NCBI GenBank assembly: GCA_036655355.1
Contig: JAVVQG010000005.1
Coordinates: 1 to 64,000, forward strand
From: JAUNSR01 sp036655355
Lineage (GTDB): Bacteria; Bacteroidota; Bacteroidia; Bacteroidales; JAUNSR01
Direction of reading: 5' to 3'
DNA: 64,000 nucleotides
Shown: one piece after another, positions 1-7,025 of the stretch
Layout: the number at the start of each line of letters is the position of its first letter
Position numbering within the stretch: position 1 is the first letter of the stretch
Notes under the pieces: generated by a model
What the model was told of the DNA's origin: nothing
Databases searched by the model: none
The model's input: only the letters and a program-made list of their open reading frames with translations
Program-made: the position numbers and the translations under genes

Positions 1-54
1 TCGAAAGACAGCAGATTTACAGTCTGCCCCATTTGGCCACTCTGGTATTCGCCC
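1..54 (-). tRNA. tRNA-Tyr (GTA), 3' end cut by window edge
   Basis: Read on the minus strand the gene begins GGGCGAATACC and has an anticodon arm with loop CTGTAAA, giving anticodon GTA (Tyr). The variable arm and T arm lie beyond the window start. It follows tRNA-Thr at a short distance, so the two are probably co-transcribed. Confidence 0.93.
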
Positions 55-119
55 TTACTTTACATCGCAATACCGGATCAACTTACGCTACCCGGATCAC
101 TTCCGTAAACCATTTTTTG

Positions 120-193
120 AGCCTCTTGTCGGATTCGAACCAACGACCCCGAGATTACAAATCACGTGCTCTGGCCAACTGAGCTAAAGAGGC
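120..193 (-). tRNA. tRNA-Thr (TGT)
   Basis: The minus strand gives a full cloverleaf: acceptor stem GCCTCTT paired with AAGAGGC, D arm GCTCAGTTGGCCAGAGC, anticodon loop containing TGT, and a T arm with GGTTCGAATCC. CCA is not encoded, as usual in Bacteroidetes. It lies just after hpf and just before tRNA-Tyr. Confidence 0.95.
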
Positions 194-200
194 GTTTATA

Positions 201-241
201 GTTGCACCCGCTAAGCGGGTTTATAACTACTAAGCGGGTGC
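201..241 (-). terminator. Two competing hairpins between hpf and tRNA-Thr
   Basis: ACCCGCT at 206-212 can pair with AAGCGGGT at 213-220 or with the second copy AAGCGGGTGC at 232-241. The two right arms are direct repeats about 19 nt apart, so the RNA can fold as a short tight hairpin or a longer one (GCACCCGCT/AGCGGGTGC). It could end hpf transcription or be a processing site ahead of the tRNAs. The T tract is weak, so the terminator role is an inference. Confidence 0.45.
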
Positions 242-296
242 AAATTTAGGCATTAAATCCAAACTACAAAACTATTAGTCTTTTTTTTTCAAACTA

Positions 297-611
297 TTAA
301 TTCTTTTTCGTGAGCTCGGTATTTAATTTCTCTTTGTACCTGCCAATCTGCTTTATGATAGCATCTACCGCCAATGCGACAGACTCTTCAAACGTATCGG
401 TTTGTTTAACCGCAAACAACTCGCCTTCGGGAACCAGAAGCTTTATACTCGCCTCTTTGTTGGCCCGCTCTTCAGACTTGGATAAACGCAATGTCACTTG
501 CGCCACAACCGTTTTTTCCACATACTGATCCAGCTTACCCACTTTTTTATTGATAAACTCGATCAACTGAGTTGATGCGTCAAAATGCAAAGATTGAATG
601 TTGATTTCCAT
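297..611 (-). CDS. hpf: Ribosome hibernation-promoting factor, short form (HPF/RaiA family)
   Basis: This 104-residue protein has the whole S30AE/HPF domain: N-terminal MEINIQSLHFDAS, then an amphipathic helix (LIEFINKKVGKLDQYV) and basic strands (TLRLSKSEERANKEASIKL). The family binds the decoding region of the 30S subunit and silences ribosomes in stationary phase. It lacks the C-terminal dimerisation domain of long HPF. Its start lies 1 nt after the stop of xerC, so the two are translated from one transcript, which also seems to start at rpsU. This rpsU-xerC-hpf-tRNA order is common in Bacteroidetes. Confidence 0.92.
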   Translation of the reverse strand: MEINIQSLHFDASTQLIEFINKKVGKLDQYVEKTVVAQVTLRLSKSEERANKEASIKLLVPEGELFAVKQTDTFEESVALAVDAIIKQIGRYKEKLNTELTKKN

Positions 612-612
612 C

Positions 613-1515
613 TTAACCTCCTTTTTCTTTTTTGGCTCTTGGATGAGCCTGGTTGTAATTCATCATGATCTCCCTGGCCGATATATGGGTATACACCTCC
701 GTGGATGATAAGGTACTATGTCCTAACAACTCTTTAACTGCGGTAAGATCCGCCCCGCTCCCGAGCATCGCCGTTGCAAAGGAATGCCGTAAAACGTGGG
801 GACTTTTTTTCGAAAGAGACGACACCATGGAAAGGTATTTCGTAACCGTCTTGTACACCTGCGATGCACTCATCGGTTCTCCACTTTCCTGCACGAAGAA
901 TGCACCGGGTTTCCCCTTCACCTCCCGCGAGCGAATATCCTGATAACGAACCATCAACTCCCGAAGCTCCTCACCGAACGGTATAAGCCGCTGCTTGTTA
1001 CCTTTTCCGGTTACCTTGATCGTAGAGTTAAAAAAATCCACATCATCATCTCTCATGCCTAACAATTCCGAACGCCGCACCCCCGTGCTATAAAACACAA
1101 GTAGCAACAATCGGTCTCGTACGCCCCGGAAGTCATCCCCGAAATCTATGTCATCGATCAGAAAATCCATCTGCTCCTCTCTGACAAATACGGGTAATTT
1201 CTTTCGGATCTTCGGCAAAGTGATCAGACAAAGCGGACTCTCCGTTATCTCCCCCTCTCTCTTTAAGTATTTAAAGAATGAACGTAGCGCGCTGATTTTT
1301 CTTTTCACCGAACTCACCTCCATCCCGCCTTGCGACAACTCCACCATCCAATTACGGACGATATCGCGGTCAATCTGAACTGGATCGAATGCTTCTCCGG
1401 TTTCGCGCTCTACGAAATCCTTAAACTGCAAAAGATCATTGTGATACGAAATCACCGTATGAGAAGAATAGTTCTTCTCATACTGGATGTATCGCATAAA
1501 TGATTCCACCATCAT
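613..1515 (-). CDS. xerC: Site-specific tyrosine recombinase, XerC/XerD type
   Basis: The 300-residue length is normal for a Xer recombinase. A SAM-like core-binding domain covers about residues 1-90 and the catalytic domain about 105-290. All six catalytic residues are visible: R147 (TGVRRSEL), K171 (TGKGNKQR), H240 and R243 (HVLRHSFATAM), H266 (LLGHSTL) and Y275 (STEVYTH). Xer proteins resolve chromosome dimers at dif. Its place between rpsU and hpf marks it as the resident chromosomal enzyme, not a phage or island integrase. XerC versus XerD cannot be decided from sequence alone. Confidence 0.93.
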   Translation of the reverse strand: MMVESFMRYIQYEKNYSSHTVISYHNDLLQFKDFVERETGEAFDPVQIDRDIVRNWMVELSQGGMEVSSVKRKISALRSFFKYLKREGEITESPLCLITLPKIRKKLPVFVREEQMDFLIDDIDFGDDFRGVRDRLLLLVFYSTGVRRSELLGMRDDDVDFFNSTIKVTGKGNKQRLIPFGEELRELMVRYQDIRSREVKGKPGAFFVQESGEPMSASQVYKTVTKYLSMVSSLSKKSPHVLRHSFATAMLGSGADLTAVKELLGHSTLSSTEVYTHISAREIMMNYNQAHPRAKKEKGG

Positions 1516-1589
1516 AAAGAACGTTGTATGTAACTACAACGAATATAGAAAAAAGAATTCAATCTTACAATGAAATCAATTGAAAATTA

Positions 1590-1781
1590 TTAATCTTCAA
1601 CTTCCTGAAGGTGCTGTACATATACCGCACGTTCTCTTTTGATTCTGTTTTCTACAGATGGTTTGATGAATGCCTGACGTCTGCGCAATTCTTTGATTAC
1701 ACCTGTTTTTTCAAATTTTCTTTTGAATTTTTTCAAAGACTTTTCAATGTTTTCGCCTTCTTTTACTGGAACTACGATCAT
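1590..1781 (-). CDS. rpsU: 30S ribosomal protein S21
   Basis: A 63-residue, very basic protein starting MIVVPVKEGENIEKSLKKFKRKFEKTG and containing ELRRRQAFIKPSVENRIKRE, the standard S21 pattern. S21 sits on the 30S platform near the anti-Shine-Dalgarno end of 16S rRNA. It is the first gene of the rpsU-xerC-hpf cluster and has a good Bacteroidetes promoter upstream. Confidence 0.96.
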   Translation of the reverse strand: MIVVPVKEGENIEKSLKKFKRKFEKTGVIKELRRRQAFIKPSVENRIKRERAVYVQHLQEVED

Positions 1782-1824
1782 AACTTTATAGTATTAAATA
1801 ATTTTTCGTGCGTAAAAAGCGATG

Positions 1825-1855
1825 CAAAATTAGAATTTTGTTTCTTGATTCGCAA
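1825..1855 (-). promoter_or_regulatory. Promoter of rpsU-xerC-hpf
   Basis: On the minus strand there is TTG (1855-1853), a 20-nt spacer, then TAATTTTG (1832-1825). This matches the Bacteroidetes -33/-7 consensus (TTTG, N19-21, TAnnTTTG). It lies about 44 nt upstream of the rpsU start. Confidence 0.7.
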
Positions 1856-1966
1856 CAGTTTCCCCTAATATTTCAAAAATCGGTTTTTAATAAAACTAAA
1901 TCATACCCATTCCATTACGATTTCATAACCTCCTTTCAGTTGTCCGGAGTTTCCGGCGTTCCTATT

Positions 1967-1999
1967 TTTGTTCATAAATCAAAAAAAACGATAACTTTG
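1967..1999 (+). promoter_or_regulatory. Promoter of aminopeptidase P gene
   Basis: TTTG ending at 1970 is followed by a 21-nt spacer and TAACTTTG at 1992-1999, a close match to the Bacteroidetes consensus. The start codon at 2054 gives a leader of about 48 nt. Confidence 0.7.
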
Positions 2000-2053
2000 T
2001 TTTCGCTTATCTAACTGCAAATATCCGAAGACTTTATCTAATAACATTATAAT

Positions 2054-3856
2054 ATGTCAGAAAAAAAGAATATGTCAGCTAAAATAAAAGAACGCATCGC
2101 CGCACTACGCGCGCAAATGGCCGAAAAAGGGATCAGCGCCTTCATTATTCCCGCTACCGACCCGCACATGAGTGAATACGTAGCGGATCATTGGAAATGC
2201 CGCGAATGGATTTCCGGGTTCGACGGATCTGCCGGCACCGTGGTGGTGACCGATACGGATGCCGGACTTTGGACCGACTCGCGCTATTTCCTTCAAGGCG
2301 CACTTCAGCTTGAAGGTACCGGAATTCGACTCTTCAAGGAGGGGCTTCCGGAGACTCCCTCCATCCCGGAATTTCTAATCGACACGCTTCCCGCAGCCGC
2401 TACGGTTGCCATTGACGGCAACGTTTTCTCAGCTTCGGCGGCAGCCGATCTACGCTCCCGTTTCGAATCACGCGGCATCGCATTCGCTACCGATTTCTTC
2501 CCTTTCGACACCATCTGGACCGACCGCCCCGCACGCCCCGAACACCCCGTTTTCATCTACCCGTCTGAATACAGCGGCGAAGAAACCCTGGCTAAACGCG
2601 CCCGTATCTTGAAAGCGCTTGAACAGGAAGGCGCCAACGCATTGATGCTTTCCGCGCTCGATGATATCGCTTGGGCTCTGAACATCCGCGGCACAGACGT
2701 GGAGTGTAATCCGGTTGGAATCTGTTACGCGTTCATCTCCGAAAAAGAGAACATCCTGTTCATCGACAAAGAGAAACTGACTTCGGAACTACGCGAATAC
2801 TGCGATCACAATCAAATCATTACGGCAAGCTATGACAAAGTTTCCGATTTCTTAAAACAACTACCCGACGGCTACACCGTACTCGTTGATCCGGCCAAAC
2901 TGAACGAATACCTGTTCGCTTCGCTCTCTGCCGAGTGTGGAAAAAAATGCACGACTTCTCCTATCGCGATCATGAAAGCGGTAAAGAATGAAACTGAAAT
3001 CAAAGGGATCAAAAACGCGATGGTGAAAGACGGTATCGCACTGACCCGCTTCTTCCGCTGGTTGGAAGAGAGCATCCCTACGGGACAGGTTACCGAAATG
3101 GGAATCGCCGAAAAATTAATTGAATTCCGCGACGAACAACCGGCTTACGTGGGCGAAAGTTTCGGTACGATCGCCGGCTTCAAAGGGCACGGAGCAATCG
3201 TTCATTATCACGCCACACCCGAAACAGACAGCACCATCACGAACGACGGATTCCTACTGATCGATTCCGGAGCTCAATATTTCGACGGAACCACAGACAT
3301 CACCCGCACCGTAATCCTGGGTGAACCCACTGCAGAACAGAAACGCGATTTCACACTGGTATTGAAAGGACACATCAACCTGAGCCGTCAGAAATTTCCA
3401 CAAGGAACCCGTGGCGACCAGTTGGACGTATTGGCCCGTCAGGCACTGTGGAATCTAAACCTGAACTACCTGCACGGAACCGGTCACGGCATCGGCCACT
3501 TCCTAAACGTACACGAGGGGCCGCAAAGCATCCGCATGAATCACAACCCCGTAACATTGGTACCGGGAATGATCACTTCGAACGAACCGGGACTCTACCT
3601 GACAGACAAATACGGCATCCGCCACGAAAACCTGATTCTGACAGTAGCGGATACGACCGGCGAATTCGGACCGTTCTACAAGTTTGAGACGCTCACGCTA
3701 TTCCCATTCGACCTGAACGGCATCGACGCTTCGTTACTCTCGGCTGAAGAGAAAGAATGGCTCAACAGCTACCACCGCAAGGTTTACGAATCGTTGGCTC
3801 CCCACTTGTCTGCCGATGAACAAAACTGGCTGGCTGAAAAAACAAAAACAATCTGA
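2054..3856 (+). CDS. pepP: Xaa-Pro aminopeptidase (aminopeptidase P, M24B)
   Basis: At 600 residues this matches the three-domain aminopeptidase P: two creatinase-like N-terminal domains (about 1-310) and a pita-bread M24 catalytic domain (about 315-540), followed by a C-terminal extension. The metal ligands can be seen: two Asp in LLIDSGAQYFDGTTDITRT, His in GTGHGIGHFLNVHEGPQ, and two Glu in SNEPGLY and RHENLIL. It removes N-terminal residues that precede proline and, having no signal peptide, should be cytoplasmic. ATG at 2054 is used; a second Met at codon 7 is also possible. A gamma-carbonic-anhydrase-like gene follows after 39 nt and is probably co-transcribed. Confidence 0.93.
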   Translation: MSEKKNMSAKIKERIAALRAQMAEKGISAFIIPATDPHMSEYVADHWKCREWISGFDGSAGTVVVTDTDAGLWTDSRYFLQGALQLEGTGIRLFKEGLPETPSIPEFLIDTLPAAATVAIDGNVFSASAAADLRSRFESRGIAFATDFFPFDTIWTDRPARPEHPVFIYPSEYSGEETLAKRARILKALEQEGANALMLSALDDIAWALNIRGTDVECNPVGICYAFISEKENILFIDKEKLTSELREYCDHNQIITASYDKVSDFLKQLPDGYTVLVDPAKLNEYLFASLSAECGKKCTTSPIAIMKAVKNETEIKGIKNAMVKDGIALTRFFRWLEESIPTGQVTEMGIAEKLIEFRDEQPAYVGESFGTIAGFKGHGAIVHYHATPETDSTITNDGFLLIDSGAQYFDGTTDITRTVILGEPTAEQKRDFTLVLKGHINLSRQKFPQGTRGDQLDVLARQALWNLNLNYLHGTGHGIGHFLNVHEGPQSIRMNHNPVTLVPGMITSNEPGLYLTDKYGIRHENLILTVADTTGEFGPFYKFETLTLFPFDLNGIDASLLSAEEKEWLNSYHRKVYESLAPHLSADEQNWLAEKTKTI

Positions 3857-3895
3857 TTAACGGGTAACCACTCCCTTACATAACCTTAAATTCCT

Positions 3896-4420
3896 ATGGC
3901 TCTCATTAAATCCGTAAGAGGTTTCGACCCGATCATCGGCGAGGAATGCTTCTTGGCCGATAACGCCACCATCATCGGCGATGTGGTGATCGGCAACCAA
4001 TGCAGTATTTGGTTCTGCACCGTGCTCCGTGGCGATGTAAATTCCATCCGTATCGGAAATCGCGTAAACATCCAGGACGGCTCGGTATTGCACACGCTCT
4101 ACCAGAAATCCACCATTGAAATCGGCGATGATGTGTCGATCGGACACAACGTAACCGTTCACGGTGCGAAAATCGAAAACGGCGCACTCATCGGCATGGG
4201 CTCCGTATTGCTCGACGATGTGGTGGTAGGCGAAGGCGCTATCGTGGCAGCCGGTTCCGTAGTGTTAAGCAAAACGATCATCGAACCGGGTACGATTTGG
4301 GGCGGCACGCCCGCACGGTTCCTAAAGAAGGTGGACCCGCAACAAGCAAAGGAGATCAACCAGAAAATCGCAAAAAACTATTTGATGTATTCGAAATGGT
4401 ATCAACCTGAAGAGGAGTAA
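3896..4420 (+). CDS. Gamma-carbonic-anhydrase-like hexapeptide-repeat protein (YrdA/PaaY family)
   Basis: This 174-residue protein is mostly left-handed beta-helix hexapeptide repeats (IIGDVVIGNQCSIWF, VSIGHNVTVHGAKIENGALIGMGSVLLDDVVVGEGAIVAAGSVV). The His residues at the expected metal positions (VLHTLY, GHNVTVHG) fit a trimeric, metal-binding gamma-CA fold. Many family members have little proven carbonic anhydrase activity, so the reaction is uncertain. It lies 39 nt downstream of the aminopeptidase and is followed by a strong terminator. Confidence 0.85.
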   Translation: MALIKSVRGFDPIIGEECFLADNATIIGDVVIGNQCSIWFCTVLRGDVNSIRIGNRVNIQDGSVLHTLYQKSTIEIGDDVSIGHNVTVHGAKIENGALIGMGSVLLDDVVVGEGAIVAAGSVVLSKTIIEPGTIWGGTPARFLKKVDPQQAKEINQKIAKNYLMYSKWYQPEEE

Positions 4421-4440
4421 CACCCCCTGCGAAATACAAA

Positions 4441-4486
4441 AAAACGCCTCCTGTTCCGCACATTCGGAAACAGGAGGCGTTTTCTA
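4441..4486 (+). terminator. Rho-independent terminator after the gamma-CA gene
   Basis: AACGCCTCCTGTTCCG pairs with CGGAAACAGGAGGCGTT around a short loop, flanked by an A tract and T tract. It follows the stop codon at 4420. Confidence 0.85.
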
Positions 4487-4553
4487 TTCAAAAACACCAA
4501 AAACAAATCGTAAAACACTGTTATACAGATACAGAAAGGAAACATCCCGTTTT

Positions 4554-4685
4554 GCAAGGCCGTGGCGCGGTCGAAGCAAGGCGGTGGCGCGGTCGAAGCA
4601 AGGCCGTGGCGCGACCGAAGCAAGGCCGTGGCGCGCAGATCGGAATGCTTCCCTCGGTGAACGGAGTGCTTCCCTCGGGAATCAG
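4554..4685. repeat. 22-bp tandem repeat array (3.7 units) plus degenerate downstream units
   Basis: Units start at 4554, 4576, 4598 and 4620, each 22 bp with the pattern GCAAGGCCGTGGCGCGGTCGAA changed at 1-3 positions; the fourth breaks off at about 4635. It is followed by two copies of GCTTCCCTCGG (4647 and 4668) spaced 21 bp apart. Plus-strand open frames cross the array but have no recognisable protein pattern, so it is treated as non-coding. It fills most of the 325-bp gap between the gamma-CA gene and murI. Confidence 0.85.
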
Positions 4686-4715
4686 ACTCCTTTCCCTTTG
4701 AGTTATACCCTTTCC
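4684..4715 (-). repeat. Partial copy of the murI 3' end
   Basis: Positions 4684-4715 match the last bases of murI at 4748-4779 with only two or three differences across 32 bp, 64 bp apart. It would encode the same final residues (LKGKGV-like) and stop. This is a small tail duplication next to the tandem array. Confidence 0.75.
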
Positions 4716-4745
4716 TTGGCTATGGAAAACACCCTTGCCGAAGGT

Positions 4746-5597
4746 TTAGACTCCTTTCCCTTTGAGTTGTATCCTTTCCACTTGAATATCTTCTCCCAGA
4801 AACATCGATCCGTACTCCAAAAACTTCGCTTCCGATTCGGTGGTATAGAAACGACAAGTTCCGTTTTTCGAGATACCCTCCTCCATTTCGGGATGGCGAC
4901 GCAGGTAATCGCGCAGACTGGCAGCCACGATCTCCCCCTGGGGCACCAGACGAATCCCTTCGGGCAAGAACCGGCGAATCTTCGGCATCAAAAGGGGATA
5001 ATGCGTACACCCCAGGATGATGGTGTCTATAAGCGGATCGGCTGACAGGAGCGCATCAATGTACTTCTTGACAAAGTAATCGGCACCGGGGGCGTTCGCC
5101 TCCATGTTCTCCACCAGCGGAACCCACATGGGACAAGCCTGTCCCGTTACCACCAACTCCGGAGCCAGCTTGTGCAGCTCCATCGGATAAGATTCCGACT
5201 GGATGGTTCCCGTCGTGCCGAATACCCCCACGTGTGCGGTTTTGCTGAGCGACACCACCTTTTCCACGGTGGGGCGGATCACCCCGAGCACCCGTCTCGA
5301 AGGATCGATCTGCGGCAGGTCGTGTTGCTGGATGGTACGCAAGGCTTTCGCCGAAGCAGTATTGCAGGCCAGAATGACCAGGCGGCATCCCATATCGAAC
5401 AGACGTTCCACCGCTTCAAGCGTGAAGTGGTAAACCGTTTCGAAGGATCGACTTCCGTAGGGAGCGCGGGCATTATCGCCCAGATAAATAAAATCATGTC
5501 CGGGCAACTCCTTCCGGAGCTGCTCCAGAATGGTGAGTCCCCCGTATCCTGAATCAAAGACCCCGATCGGAGCGGCCTTATCGCTGTATTCTTTCAT
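4746..5597 (-). CDS. murI: Glutamate racemase
   Basis: A 283-residue Asp/Glu racemase that makes D-glutamate for peptidoglycan. Key features are FDSGYGG near residue 15, YLGDNARAPYGSR near 38-50, the two catalytic cysteines C78 (LACNTAS) and C197 (LGCTHYP), and H199. It is the last gene of the minus-strand envelope cluster, after bamA and the skp pair. A terminator hairpin at 5659-5688 separates it from the skp gene, so it may have its own promoter in 5600-5700. Confidence 0.95.
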   Translation of the reverse strand: MKEYSDKAAPIGVFDSGYGGLTILEQLRKELPGHDFIYLGDNARAPYGSRSFETVYHFTLEAVERLFDMGCRLVILACNTASAKALRTIQQHDLPQIDPSRRVLGVIRPTVEKVVSLSKTAHVGVFGTTGTIQSESYPMELHKLAPELVVTGQACPMWVPLVENMEANAPGADYFVKKYIDALLSADPLIDTIILGCTHYPLLMPKIRRFLPEGIRLVPQGEIVAASLRDYLRRHPEMEEGISKNGTCRFYTTESEAKFLEYGSMFLGEDIQVERIQLKGKGV

Positions 5598-5656
5598 TTC
5601 ACAATCAATTAAAAGGAGATATCAAAGTCACCGACGCATCCCCGGATAACAAAAAT

Positions 5657-5690
5657 AAGAAAGGCCACTCAAAAAAGAGCGGCCTTTCCT
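5657..5690 (-). terminator. Terminator between skp and murI
   Basis: GAAAGGCCACTC (5659-5670) pairs with GAGCGGCCTTTC (5677-5688) with one mismatch, flanked by A and T tracts. It lies just after the stop of the second OmpH-like gene. Confidence 0.8.
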
Positions 5691-5709
5691 ATTATTTTAT
5701 CGGATTTGA

Positions 5710-6219
5710 TTATTTCAAACCAAGTTTTGCTTTTACCAATGGCAAACAATCAACCGTATTCGTTTCCGAGAAGAAAAGAATACCTGAATTGCTTAGGTCG
5801 AAGATGTAAGTGAAACCGTTTTCCTGACCAACTTCTTTGATCGCTTTAGAGATTCTTTCGAATACCGGCTGGAATTTAGTCTGCTGCTGCTGTTGGAAAT
5901 CCTGAGCGGCTACCTGACGGAAGTTCTGAATGCGTTGTTCCAATTCACCGATTTCCTGAGCTCTTCTCTGTTTGATGTTTTCAGGAAGTGAATCCTGTGC
6001 AGCAAGAAAATCAGAAACTTTACGCTGGTGCTCTTCACCCATTTTCTGAAGTTCACCTTCATATTTTGTATTCAATGCTTCAAGCTCTTTCTGGATTGTG
6101 TTTTTTTCAGGCATTGCATCGAAAACCTCCATTGAGTTGATATTTCCAAATTTGAAATTCTGTGCGAACGTTGCAAGAGGCAACATACACATGATGATGA
6201 CTACTAACTTTTTGAACAT
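5710..6219 (-). CDS. Periplasmic chaperone, OmpH/Skp family (second copy)
   Basis: A 169-residue protein with a signal peptide (MFKKLVVIIMCMLPLATFAQ) and an OmpH/Skp domain: a beta-strand start (FKFGNINSMEVFDAMP), a long charged, coiled-coil-prone helix pair (about residues 35-120, with QQQQQ), and a closing strand (FTYIFDLSNSGILFF). Skp holds unfolded outer-membrane proteins in the periplasm and passes them to BamA. It is 57 nt after the first copy, and both sit downstream of bamA, which supports this role. Confidence 0.88.
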   Translation of the reverse strand: MFKKLVVIIMCMLPLATFAQNFKFGNINSMEVFDAMPEKNTIQKELEALNTKYEGELQKMGEEHQRKVSDFLAAQDSLPENIKQRRAQEIGELEQRIQNFRQVAAQDFQQQQQTKFQPVFERISKAIKEVGQENGFTYIFDLSNSGILFFSETNTVDCLPLVKAKLGLK

Positions 6220-6276
6220 AGTATAAATTTTAGTTTATGTTTTGCGAATTACTGTATTGCCCACAAAAATAGGCAA

Positions 6277-6792
6277 TTATTTTGAATATCCTAATTTCAC
6301 CAATATATCATTACTGATATCGATGCGCGGAGATGCGAATATGATATTTTGAGAGGATGCCCGATCCAACACCATCATATACCCTTTCTCTTCGGCAACC
6401 GTTTTTACGGCATTGTAAATATCGTCCTGAATAGGGGCGATCAAAGCTTCCCGCTTCTTAAAAAGCTCGCCTTCAGGTCCGAAATATTTCCGACGAAGTT
6501 CCTGCGCCTCTTTCTCTTTTGCCAGGATCTCCTCCTCTTTTTTATTTTTCATCGGTTCGGAAAGAAATACCATTTCCGCTTGATAATTCTTATACAAAGT
6601 TTCCACTTCGGCCATTTTCGCCTCTACTTCAGACTGCCAGCGTTTGGAGACCTGTTCCAGTTGCTGATTCGCCATCTCGTACGAGGGGATGTTCTTCAGG
6701 ATATATTCCATATCCACTAAGGCATATTTCTGAGCGGTTGCAGAGATACAGGTTAACATTACGAACCCGATCGCCATCAAAATCTTCTTCAT
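6277..6792 (-). CDS. Periplasmic chaperone, OmpH/Skp family (first copy)
   Basis: A 171-residue Skp-like protein with a signal peptide (MKKILMAIGFVMLTCISATAQ), the motif YALVDMEYILKNIPSYEMAN, a charged coiled-coil middle (about 40-115), and a C-terminal strand (YMMVLDRASSQNIIFASP). It is a paralogue of the next gene, and the pair may form homo- or hetero-trimers. It is separated from bamA by about 230 nt containing a hairpin, so it may be partly uncoupled from bamA expression. Confidence 0.88.
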   Translation of the reverse strand: MKKILMAIGFVMLTCISATAQKYALVDMEYILKNIPSYEMANQQLEQVSKRWQSEVEAKMAEVETLYKNYQAEMVFLSEPMKNKKEEEILAKEKEAQELRRKYFGPEGELFKKREALIAPIQDDIYNAVKTVAEEKGYMMVLDRASSQNIIFASPRIDISNDILVKLGYSK

Positions 6793-6888
6793 AATCGTGC
6801 TTTTTAGGTGAGCGTATAATTTGATTAAACCAAAGTTAATAAAAAAATCAACGCTCTATCCGATGCTTCTGTTTTACACTTAAAAAAA

Positions 6889-6935
6889 AGAAAGGCTAAA
6901 AACAGGAAACTGCTTCCCGTTTTTAGCCTTTTATC
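6889..6935 (-). terminator. Terminator or attenuator between bamA and skp
   Basis: AAAGGCTAAAAAC (6891-6903) pairs with GTTTTTAGCCTTT (6919-6931), with an inner GGAA/TTCC extension and T runs on both ends. It lies about 90 nt beyond the bamA stop and before the first skp gene. Confidence 0.75.
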
Positions 6936-7025
6936 TTTTCACCTGCTTCGCCGTCGCCTTTTAAGAGACCGTTTCCGGTATCTCCTCGAGGTATTCCGCT
7001 AGCGATTGAGCGGGTTTGAATTCAA

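Noticed and set aside
613..1515. Resident XerC-like recombinase as the integrase of the 2-kb tRNA unit
   Set aside because: It is 49 kb away in a conserved rpsU-xerC-hpf cluster and is the chromosome-dimer resolvase type.
4584..5045. 153-codon plus-strand frame across the first 22-bp array and the end of murI
   Set aside because: It runs antisense to murI and through tandem repeats; murI is certain.
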